Shown here in pieces: positions 1 to 9,523 of a stretch of 64,000 bases of DNA. This DNA comes from Fennellomyces sp. T-0311 (lineage: Eukaryota; Mucoromycota; Mucoromycetes; Mucorales; Lichtheimiaceae). Positions within the stretch are counted from its first letter, which is position 1. Every line of letters begins with the position of its first letter. Below the pieces are notes generated by a model. That model did no database searches and had not been told where the DNA came from. It saw nothing but the letters and a program-made list of their open reading frames with translations. The translations under genes and the position numbers were made by a program. The stretch is taken from assembly GCA_025266875.1 (NCBI GenBank), contig JALLLT010000025.1, forward strand, positions 496,001 to 560,000, in the 5' to 3' direction.

Positions 1-265
1 TCGCTCAACTGAGAGCAGCGCACTATGCAGGCAAGGCCACGTCTGGTTTGGATATGGTCAACGGTGTGGTTTCTGATGTACGTGAATTGGGCATCACCGA
101 GTCCTTCAAGTTGAAAAAGCAAGTCCTTTTCTCGGCATCAGAGGCCGCTGAAATGATCCTCCGAGTAGACGATATTATCCGATGTGCTCCTCGGTAAGTG
201 TACTCTACACCGTGCTTTAAATCGCCTATACTAATTATGCTCTGCTCAGCCAACGAACTGCCTAA
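1..265 (+). CDS. CCT2: T-complex protein 1 subunit beta (CCT2), 3' end only
   Basis: C-terminal end of a group II chaperonin subunit; the rest lies before the window. The frame starting at base 3 reads through a stretch matching the conserved CCT-beta tail: GLDM, then [15 protein letters not shown], then [16 protein letters not shown]. An exon ends at 193 at GTAAGT, an intron with a TACTAAT branch site runs 194-249, and a short last exon adds a few residues (RQRTA) before TAA at 263-265. CCT/TRiC is the cytosolic eight-subunit double ring that folds actin and tubulin. The gene ends 131 bp before the catalase stop on the other strand. The beta assignment, rather than another CCT subunit, rests on the ITESFK and EAAEMI(L/V)RVD wording of the tail. 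Confidence 0.9.
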
Positions 266-396
266 AACCAACATACATCCTCATCCTAAAAAGAATAAAA
301 GTAAACAGCGCAGCAATACCATTTAAGAAAACAAATATGTGTTTTATTCGTGCATTAGTGATGAATTGGATAGGTAAAGGGAAAAAGGTGGCGATT

Positions 397-2857
397 TTAG
401 ATGGGGCCATCTTGAGGAAGGCGGCTCCAGAAGCGCAGGTTGAGAATAGCATCTTTGAAGCCTTGCTGAAGGTCTGCACCGCTCGAGCCAAGGATCACAC
501 CGTCTTCAGCGGTTTCCATGACACCAGGCAAGCCAGCAACAGCAGCCTTGAAGAGTTCTTCACCTTCGCTGGAGGCAGCAATCGGCTTGCAGTGGCGGTA
601 TGCGTCAGTAATGAACAGCTTGGGCTCGTCCATGGGGAAGAGAGGGTTAGGCTCAGTAAGCATCTTGACACCTTCAGCGCCACCAGGAATGTAGACAGCA
701 TCATAGAGGACAGAGGAAGTGGTGACATAGCTAACAGCGATATTGAGACCATCCTGTTCGCCTTGGTGGATACCGATATAGTCAACATAGGCACCTTGAG
801 CGGAGAGATAATCATACATGGCTTGAGCTTCTTCACGGTTGGTACCAGGCGCAGTCAAGATGGCAACCTTGCGAGTTCGGATATTATCGGGCTTGGGGTA
901 CTTTTCGATAGATATGCCCTCGGCAACCTTGCCGTCATTCTCAACAACCTTTTCGGGCAACGGCACACCAACACCATAAGCAACGCGACGAGCCAAGTTG
1001 TTATCAATCAAATTGAGCTGGGCGACGAAACGCTTGCGAACATCCAAGCTCGTGGACTTGCCGACTTCGAATCGGAAACCATCGACCGTCTGCTGTCGCT
1101 CGGCATCAGTGAGGGAGTTCCAGTACATACGGGCCTGCGAGTAAAAGTCAAAGAAGCTTGGGGGACGGCCGCGCTCCTTTCTGCCTTTGACCTCTGCGGG
1201 ATACTCGATATAACCACCGTCTTGTGGATCAGCCAGGGACGGAGTGTTGCCTTGCAAGCCGTTGGGGAAGTAAGCGACGTTTCCATGGTAGGTGTTCATT
1301 TGCATGAAACCGTCGCGCTGGTTGTTGTGGACTTGGTTGAGTGGACGGTTGATAGGCAGTTGCATGAAGTTGGCACTGCTCATACGATTTAGCTGGGTAT
1401 CAAGGTAGCTGAAAAGACGGCCTTGCAAGAGCGGATCATCGGTGAAACCGATACCACGTACAATATGGCCAGGATGCATGGTGACTTGCTCAGTTTCGGA
1501 GAAGAAGTTTTCGACGTTGCGGTTCAGGACCATCTTGCCAAGTCGTGTCACGGGCACCAAGTTTTCAGGAATAATTTTGGTAGGGTCAAGGAGATCAAAG
1601 TCGAACTATAGACGACTAAGTTAACTATGTCATGTATATCTATAAATTTATATATATATACCTTGAACTCATCTTCTTGAGGAACGATCTGAACGCCAAG
1701 TTCCCACTCAGGGTAATCACCTCTGTTGATAACAGTATAAAGGTCATTACGATGGAAGTCGCTGTCCTTGCCAGAAATCTTCTGGGCCTCGTCCTGTTAA
1801 AGACAGCTTAGCATAATGTAAAAGTGTAACGTGTGTTATAAAAGCTTACCCAAAGAAGGTTGGACAGTCCCTGCAACGGTTTCCAGTGGAACTTGACAAA
1901 TACAGCTCTGCCATCAGCAGTAACCAAACGGAAAGTATGGATACCAAAGCCTTCAACTTGTCTTACGCTACGAGGAATACCACGAGGGCTAAGAACCCAC
2001 ATTACCTATGTAACCAGTAAGCATAAGAAAGAGAATAATGCGGCTATATCTCACAGTGTGCAGCGTTTCAGGGAATTCGGCAAAGAAATCATACGCGGTT
2101 TCGTGTGCAGTACCAGCCTGTGGGGTGTCGGTATTGGGTTCCATTTTTGCAGCATGAATCAAATCTGGGAATTTGATGGCATCTTGGATGAAGAACGGTG
2201 GAATAACATTACCCACTAAATTTACTCAATAAGCAAACTTGTTCATTCAATACAAGGCTCAATAACTTACCCAAATCAAAGTTTCCTTCATCAGTGTAAA
2301 AGCGAGTGGCGAAACCACGGTCATCACGGACAGTGTCGGCCGAGCCCTTGTTACCCAACACAGTAGAGATTCGAGTAAAGACTGGCGTCTTCTTGCCTTC
2401 CTGAGCCAAGAAGCTGGCAGCAGTGAGGTTGGACCAATCGCCGTAGGATTCAAAGTAACCGTGGGCAGCAACACCACGAGCATGAACGGCACGTTCAGGG
2501 ATTCTTTCGTGATCTAGTTTTTGAAATTAATAAGTGCACCGATTTTGAAAAAGCTAATCCATGTATATTACCAAAATGCATGATCTTTTCGCGCATCATA
2601 AAGTCTTCCATCAAGGTAGGGCCGCGGTATCCAGCCTTCAAGCTGTCGCTGTTGTTGACACGCTGGCCAAAGTTGGTGGTTTCAACGGTGCCAGCATCAT
2701 TGATGGTGAAAGTGCTCATTTGATTCATCTTGGCGTTCTCGCCGTTGCCAACATCGATTTGGAAAGCACATTGACCATCACCTTCATGTTGCTCGGCATA
2801 GGTATAGCCAAGTAACTGGGTGGCAACAACAATACTAAAGATGCCCGTGACCTTCAT
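397..2857 (-). CDS. Secreted large-subunit catalase with C-terminal PfpI-like domain
   Basis: Haem catalase that dismutates hydrogen peroxide. Six exons: 2857-2572, 2513-2271, 2215-2055, 2005-1850, 1793-1662, 1605-397, giving 728 aa. Residues 1-22 form a signal peptide, so export is expected. The distal His lies in [13 protein letters not shown] (about residue 106), split by the first intron. The proximal haem Tyr is in RLFSYLDTQ (about residue 393). After the catalase core comes a glutamine-amidotransferase/PfpI-like C-terminal domain (from about residue 560, [10 protein letters not shown]). The length and this extra domain are those of the large-subunit clade (CatB/Cat-3 type) rather than the 500-aa small-subunit clade. 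The five introns are 49-65 nt and close the frame exactly. Secreted catalases usually answer oxidative stress; no regulatory site was identified. Confidence 0.93.
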
Positions 2858-4351
2858 ATAGTGTAAGAAGACGAGAGGAATGAATGGAGGATCAATAAGG
2901 ACGCTGAAAAATGAGTTGAATGATTCTGGAAAATCCCAGGTTTATATTTCTTTAGTAGCAATAACAATGCATAATATTTGCTTGATAAACTCAACATGCA
3001 CTCACCGAGCCTGCATTTCGGTACCGCCGGAAAGCAAATACAGGTTTCCGAGTTGACGTATAAATTTATTTGTTCCGCAGCGTCTACAAACGTTCTTTTA
3101 TCATTCTATACCCAATCGTTTTATCACCGTGCAATCGGAAAGCCCAATGGCAATTGTTACTTGATGCGAGCGTCATGAAACTAAATGTAACAAACATCAC
3201 GTCTGAGCGGATAAAGACCACAAAAATAAATAGAAGCACCGGGAACATACGGGTAGGAAAAAAACACTGAACAGGATTATATAGTTATTCTCAGTAATAG
3301 TGCTAGTGAAATAAATAGAGTATTATGCTTTTCAAGCGCACAATGGTTAAATGTCCTGTTCAACTTTTTCTTACGCAAGAGTCAGCTTTTATGTACTATG
3401 CAAGGCATTCAGCCCATAAGACTATGGACGGGACCTTATAGTTGCTTTATGCGACTTAAAGACTTTTCGAGATCAAAAGAAAATTCCCGAAGAAAATTTG
3501 CGCCTTGCGCTTAAAAAAGATTATCCCTTACGGAAAGTGTTACCGTCATCCTTGCCAAATTGCGAATATTGCGAAAATGGCGAGTCAAGTTTCTGTCAAG
3601 ATAAGAAAATGCATCGTATATCGGGAAACTAATCCTTCACAACGAATCGATTCCATCATATTCGTAACTCTGTGGTATCATGCGTTTACTATTCTTTTTG
3701 ATTGTCCAAACAAGTATGAATGCTCATTTGTATCACTGGGTGCCGACATAGAGTTGGTGACGATAAACCATTTAAAGTATAGTAAGAAAACAAGAGTAAA
3801 TCGTGAGACGTTGTCCAGCACACGTTGTAGCACCATTCGATAAACATCATTTAAAGTTAGGGCATCGGTGGCTATTCTTTGTTTTATCATTTTTTACTAC
3901 GTAACTCCATCACATTTATTCCATCAATCAATAAATACATAATGTACCTTGATTATTGATACTTTCTGACCATATATCTCATGTATTCTTCCGCTCTATC
4001 TTTAGCTAGGGTAAATAACATGATGTGATCTTTCTTCTTTCCATATGTACCAAGTACATATAATTTAAACGCTAACCGAAACTCTTTGATATAGTGTCCC
4101 AGAAAATCCCAATGTTTGGAATGTATTTCCATCGGCTACACAGGAACACGATAACAATTTGATGGGACCAACTTGCCAGCAGGTTTTACATACGGATTGT
4201 ACCTCGGTGCAACAACAGTTGTACGACTAACTCTCAAGTTTAAGATTATGTTTGAGTTTTGCCCTTGAGAAGGTAGAAAAATCGATCTTACTTTCAGAGC
4301 TCGAGATGGCTCGAATCTGAAAAGAGTAGGCACTGATATAACTCAACATAT
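2858..4351. other. Intergenic, AT-rich
   Basis: Upstream of the catalase and left of the transposon. Only short frames without recognisable protein character; no RNA gene or repeat recognised. Confidence 0.6.
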
Positions 4352-4354
4352 ATC
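4352..4354. repeat. Target-site duplication TAT, left
   Basis: Matches TAT at 9521-9523 immediately outside the right terminus. Confidence 0.75.
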
Positions 4355-4384
4355 ACCACGGCTAACCCATCACCTTAACAGCGA
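4355..4384 (+). repeat. Left terminal inverted repeat
   Basis: Begins CACCACGGC and continues TAACCCATCACCTTAACAG. The reverse complement of the right end begins CACCACGGC, then CAGCCTTTCCGTTACAG. The first nine bases are identical; the rest aligns with a few mismatches and a gap. Confidence 0.85.
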
Positions 4385-4400
4385 TGACAATCCTTAGAAC

Positions 4401-4514
4401 TCCATGAATGCTATATCGATGGAAATTTATGGAACGCCTGACTTCATTTTCTTTCATGGAAGTACGTAGATTCATGGAGTTTTATAGGGATTAATAGCTT
4501 TAGTATTTCATGGT
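4401..4514. repeat. Left subterminal repeats (TTCATGGA family)
   Basis: TCCATGAA at 4401-4408, TTCATGGA at 4453-4460 and 4471-4478, and the variant TTCATGGT at 4507-4514. The 16-mer starting at 4471 (TTCATGGAGTTTTATA) recurs in direct orientation at 9210-9225. Subterminal arrays in both orientations are transposase or accessory-protein binding sites in CACTA elements; that role here is inference. Confidence 0.75.
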
Positions 4515-5017
4515 GCTTCAAAGTTTTATATTGTCTTTCCGATTCACCCCCTCATACCGCTGCTAATAATATATTGTCCAATTACGCATGATGTATTTAT
4601 GATTCTCTTCTTTATGCTATTGTTCAGTTGCTATACATCATTGCTTTCGCGAAGTGAAGTCGTAGGAGTTGGACGGGTGTCTTTGGTTTGCAAGACAGTC
4701 TGTAAGTGATGGCGCACTTAGTAAAGTGCTCTTGCTTTCAACGGTATGACTTACTGAAGTGTCCTCTGCCTAACTGGAGGTGCTTCGTCCCGAGCGCCGA
4801 GGATTCTCAGCTGTATACAGCGATCGGACCTTTGGCATTTGCTTCTGAGCACCTCTGTTATTGCTCTTGTACTTTCGTTTTCTAAAGTAAAGAAGTACTT
4901 CTCAACATCATATATGAGACATAGGAAGATTAAAGCAAAATACCTTTGGTTTGTTAGCTCAACGCTATTTCAACAATGTTTTGTTAATTCAGCTTGTTGG
5001 TCCCGTAATAACTTTCA

Positions 5018-5852
5018 TCAGTAGCGGACGAACCTATTATCTGAGCCATCATCGGCTGGATCTTCGGCAGAAGAAACAGGTTGACCTTGAGTGGGTAAAC
5101 AAGCTTGGTCTTGAGTAGATGACGACGGGTAACCTTGAGCAGATAAAGCAGGTTGGGGTTGAGCACGTGAACCAGCTTGGCCTTCAGTAGATGACGATGG
5201 ATGAGCTTGAGCAAGTGAACGTCGGGCACGCTTTGGTCTACAATAATATAGCTGTAAGTAAGAGTTCATATAGTATTACCCGTTATACTTGCTTTCCATT
5301 GATTCGATAATTTGCCTTGTTGTCCCATGTCATCTCCAAGAGATGGTCTGCTGCCCAGTTCGCCACACACTCATTGAGAGCGACACTTAGACTGTCATGA
5401 ACAATTTGCTCAAAGCTCAAGATCTCCGGCTCGCGTAGGCTCCAGGTAATATCGTTCCAATGTGCGTTGTTGAAACGTGCAGTCTGTGGGCTTTCGGAAA
5501 GGCGACCAACTAGGGAACTTACAGCTCGTTGACGGTACCTGCGCATCGTCTTCATGACACGCTTGACACGATCGGCATCCAAGTCGCCATTGCGATTCAC
5601 AACTGCAGCGATGTCACTGTCAAAGATCTTGTATACCTTTCTACCGTTGATCACATGGGGCTCAGGCTTTTCAATCGAGCGTACGGGTGGTCGTGCGTCA
5701 ACGGCTGATTGTCCCTCGGAACTAGGCGGATCCTGGCGTTCAAGGAAATGCTTAATCTCATTCTGGTCGTTGCTTATTTGTTCGAGTCGATTCGTCAGGT
5801 CTTTTAATTGATTTTCTACTCGTTCAATGGGGGTGATCGGAAAAAGTGTCAT
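5018..5852 (-). CDS. Transposon-borne second gene, unknown family (possible TnpA-like DNA-binding partner)
   Basis: Family not recognised. Exon 1 (5852-5289) encodes an N-terminal heptad-rich, coiled-coil-like stretch (about residues 8-45), then a Lys/Arg-rich helix (VKRVMKTMRRYRQRA) and a mixed region with conserved-looking Trp residues. Reading straight on gives a stop at 5283 (189 aa). A 37-nt intron 5288-5252 with good GT and CAG borders keeps the frame and adds exon 2 (5251-5018), giving 265 aa. The extra tail has a basic PKRARR patch and a low-complexity segment with repeats of the form GYPSSST/AHPSSST and Gln. The gene is divergent from the transposase and inside the element. In plant CACTA elements a second protein binds subterminal repeats; a similar job here is inference. 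Start is ATG at 5852. Confidence 0.6.
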
Positions 5853-5946
5853 TTTGTAAAAAGACGCGACGTAACTTTTTTACTGCCCCAAGCGGCCCTT
5901 TTATGCAAATTCGCATAAACGACCGCACCATCTATTTCTACAAACC

Positions 5947-8900
5947 ATGCCTTACTGTGACACCTGTCGCTTAGACTACACAGAGAAAGAGTTCAATGCT
6001 CACTTTCAAGAGTGTTATGCAGCGGCGCGTGCAGAGATCTTAGCGAAGGAAGCCCATGTTGACAGATCTTGTATCGCGCAAATGGACATTGATTCGTTCG
6101 ATCCCGATTACGCTGTTGACAATGACGATCCAACGGCAAGGGGATCTCCAGAAGAGGACAGCGAATACGACTCTGAAAGCTCTGAGACAAGCAGTACTGA
6201 TAAGTATTCCGACGATGAAGAAGAACAGGAGCAGGAGCAGGAGCAGGAGCGTGTTCTGGAACTGCTGTTTGGTACATCGACATCGGGGCAACAATACGAA
6301 CAACAGCACGAGGTCTCAACTCCAACTGTCGATGATGGTGTGAGCCCGAAGCCGTTCCATATTTGTCAAAGCAATCCAAAGCAGAGCAAGACGATGATTA
6401 GGAGTTTGGGTCTGTACGCTATGACTAAAAAGGAGAATGTACCGAGACGCGTCGTTCGTAGCTTCTTGGCATTCATCAATACGATACTAGCAGAAGAGAA
6501 CTTAGGTAACCACTTCCTTAATAACAGCTGTGATAATTGGGCTAATCATTTTATATGGCTTACCAGCGGATTTAGCATTGATGTCAGAATACAAAGCCGA
6601 GAAGCGGATGATTGAAGCTTATCAAGTGAAGACACAAGATCCTCATATTTGTCCAAAAGGGTGTATGTTATTCATGGGCAACGAAACTTCCTGTGACAAG
6701 TGCCAAACACCCCGTTATTCTGAAAAGATGGGGCCATGTGGAAAGCCAAAGCCAAGGGCCACAATGAAATATATCCCTTTACAGGATCAGCTGGCACTTT
6801 TGTTGGGAAGACCGCAATCGCGCGAACGCATTCGAGACCTACGACAGCTCCCCCTACAAACCGGGGACAATGTTTTACAAGATATCTTCAATGGAAGTAC
6901 GTGGATTGAGAAGCAAAAGTCGCTCTTCACCGGCCGCTACGATATCGCCCTTGGCTTGTACGTGGATGGATTCAAGCCCTTCAAGCGCACCAAAAAGTCT
7001 CTTGCGCTGGTGCACTTAATTGTGTTAAACTTATCACCCATGGAAAGGTATAATGGTACACGTATAACACATAGTGATGATTGCTAAGAAGAGCTTAGAT
7101 ATCTAGATGTGAATATGGTTCAAGTAGCCGTCTTGCCTTCCGGGGCAAAAACAGAAAATATCTTTTCTTTTCTGTCACCATTATTGGAGGAGCTCCGTAG
7201 CCTGCAAAGTCGAGGTATTATGGTAACAGGTAGCGATGGCGAAGCGATCATTTCAAAAGCGCATCTGCTTTTTGCCACAGGCGACATTCCTGGAGCAGCG
7301 CTTCTGTGTAATCATGAAGGTCACCAAGCAACATACGGATGTCGCATTTGTACTATCCAGACCGTGCCATTATTGAGCGTAAAGGGAAAAGGGAAAGGCC
7401 GTTATTTCCCAGGAAGTGAGGATCCTGACCAAGAAAGACAATTAAGTGACTTTGTATCCACCGGGGTAAGTACTTATTTCAATTTAAGTTGAAGTAATCC
7501 TTTACTTATTAGTAAGCTTAATAGGCGTTAGGTCTTCGGGGTCCTACACCATTTGCAGAGCTGCATGCATTCCATGGCCCTTACTACTTTGGATTGGATG
7601 AACTCCATCTGATTGGGAGTAACATTGCTCCGCATCTTTGGAAGATGACATGTGCCGATAGTGAATCACCATTCTCATTGCCCAATACCGTAAGAAACAG
7701 TATCGGATTCTGCGTGACACAATCAACCGATTTATTGCCTGCGACTTTTGAAGGGAGAATGATCGGTAAGTCTTGCTATATAGTAAAATGAATGGCCATC
7801 AACTAACTTTGGATGTATAGACGTTTTTAGAACACCTAAACATGCTCGCTCTGTCGACTGGATTGACATGCTTCTATATGTCGGACCAACTTTGCTGGTA
7901 GAGTCATTCAAAAGCAGTCAAAACTGTGATACGGACGCTATTGGCAACTTCATCAATCTGATCATAGCATGTGGCCTGGCACTCAGATGGGAGATAGATG
8001 ACGAGGACATTGGTGTTATGGAAGAGTCAGTATTATGCACACAGCTAGCGTACCATATTTCATTCTGATAAACACTTTGTCCTATTACTCTAGATGCGTA
8101 CAAGGCTGGCATTTTTTTGCTCGTAGTTCGCTTCCGCACAACCTGTATACGTCATGTATGCACTATATTCAACACTTGCCCACCGCCGTGAGAAAACTGG
8201 GCCCTCCACGGAGTTATAGTGCACGATCTATGGAAAGAACAATTGGTGTCATTAGTAGACGCATCAAGTCAAAGTCGCAGCCGGAGGTCAATGCCGGAAA
8301 TGAGTTACTTCGAGCTGCAGCGTGCCGTGATTACAATTTGGTTTCTGAAGCATTAGGCATGAGCAGCACAACCACCTTGCACAAAGTCACAACAGTAGAT
8401 AACACATGGTATCAAATTGGTGATAGCACAACGGAGCCACAAATATGGAATGTTACGAGGAATGAAAAAACCACTACCTATTCAAGGTGGAACTTGCATC
8501 ATCATCTACGGCGCTATTGGCAAAGATCTACAAAAGATATGTATACAAGTGACGGCACACCAGTGATCAATCCTCCTCTACCAGAGATTGAGACCGGAAT
8601 TATTGTTGGAGCGAAGTATCATAATCGCGGAAACGTGATCGACTCCAAGATTTTTGTCTCAATCGCAAAGAAGCGTAAGGCAGACTTTGTCCAAATCACA
8701 ATACCATATGATATACGATCGAGCAACGTGAGAGCGCGTGTTGATCCAAAATGGGGGACATTCTTTGGAGAGATACAAATGTTCTTTGTGCATAAGTTTA
8801 AAGGTAATTCGGCATTGCAGCACTTTTATTTTTCGGTCACTTTCTCTACTAATTGATTTTCTAGATACGGAAAGGTTACTATGTCTTATACGTATCTATA

Positions 8901-9115
8901 CCAAGGTCAAGCTAAATGAAGCTGGGATGCCTTATGGGCCTGAGTCCCACGGAAATCCTCGTTCCGGAAAGCTCTATGTCACAGACGCTGCGCATATTGA
9001 CGGTGCTAGTGGATATATTCTTTCATCAGAGTTTGAGAACCGACTTTACTATGTGACTCCGGGAATGACCCCTTATTGTGTGCGGTTAGGCGACGCAAGC
9101 AAGTTGGTAACATGA
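5947..9115 (+). CDS. CACTA/EnSpm-type transposase (Transposase_21/tnp2-like)
   Basis: Seven exons: 5947-6505, 6567-7047, 7099-7465, 7525-7765, 7821-8025, 8094-8803, 8865-9115; 937 aa with no stop or frameshift. The N-terminus has a Cys/His zinc-finger-like motif (CDTCRLDY, then HFQEC), followed by an acidic region with a pure Glu-Gln run (6226-6250). The tnp2 signatures follow: CPKGCMLF with a CDKC pair, YVDGFKPFKR, RYLDVNMVQVAVLPSG (across the second intron), GSDGEAIISKAHLLFATGD with CNHEGH and CRIC, ELHAFHGPYYFGLDELH, and late SARSMERTIGVISRRIKSKS. These match the catalytic and following domains of EnSpm/CACTA transposases. The donor of the fifth intron (GTCAGT at 8026) is the weakest splice site. 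An intact frame suggests a functional enzyme; expression is unknown. Confidence 0.88.
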
Positions 9116-9209
9116 TAAAAGGATATACTGTATTTTTGGTAGCTTAATTGCATTGCATTCATTAAAGTAATTGCTTGTACTCTTGGGTGATAATGGATGT
9201 TAAAGCAGT

Positions 9210-9433
9210 TTCATGGAGTTTTATAAATGTTATTCATGGACTTTCATGGAAATGATCATCTTGAAGTGCCATGATTCACTTTTTTTATTTTCTTTCATTA
9301 CAATTTCATTGTGGTTCATGGTAAAAAAATAGTTCATTGCTTTTAAGGCAGCTTCATAGCGTTCCCTTACACTTTTTAATGGACTTTTATTCCAATGACT
9401 TCCATGAATTTACATAAAAAAAAAGTTCATGGA
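9210..9433. repeat. Right subterminal repeats (TTCATGGA family)
   Basis: TTCATGGA at 9210, 9233, 9243 and 9426, the variant TTCATGGT at 9314, and the inverted form TCCATGAA at 9401-9408. These match the left array and lie 90-310 bp from the right terminus. Confidence 0.75.
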
Positions 9434-9490
9434 TTTTCATATATTTTAATATTGTTCTAAGCAGTGAGTATGGACTTTAATGAATATTCA

Positions 9491-9520
9491 ACTACTGTAA
9501 CGGAAAGGCTGGCCGTGGTG
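9491..9520 (-). repeat. Right terminal inverted repeat
   Basis: Inverted partner of 4355-4384, ending GCCGTGGTG at 9520 and followed by the TAT duplication at 9521-9523. Confidence 0.85.
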
Positions 9521-9523
9521 TAT

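Larger units (their letters stand above)
4355..9520. mobile_element. Complete CACTA/EnSpm (CMC)-like DNA transposon, 5166 bp
   Basis: Both ends are visible. The left end at 4355 starts CACCACGGC and the right end at 9520 finishes GCCGTGGTG, a 9-bp perfect terminal inverted repeat that continues imperfectly for about 25-30 bp. TAT flanks each end (4352-4354 and 9521-9523), a 3-bp target duplication. Ends starting CAC, a 3-bp duplication and a Transposase_21/tnp2-type transposase are the hallmarks of the CACTA/EnSpm superfamily. Both terminal regions are rich in TTCATGGA and its complement. Inside are two divergent genes, a transposase (5947-9115, +) and an unknown protein (5018-5852, -), with starts 94 bp apart. 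Frames are open in both, so the copy may be autonomous and recent. Confidence 0.9.

Noticed and set aside
337..1392. Long plus-strand frame of 351 codons
   Set aside because: It is the antisense shadow of the last catalase exon; the minus strand carries the active-site motifs and matching introns.
4136..4333. Possible tRNA B-box-like GGCTCGAATC near 4309
   Set aside because: No cloverleaf or A box at proper distance could be formed.
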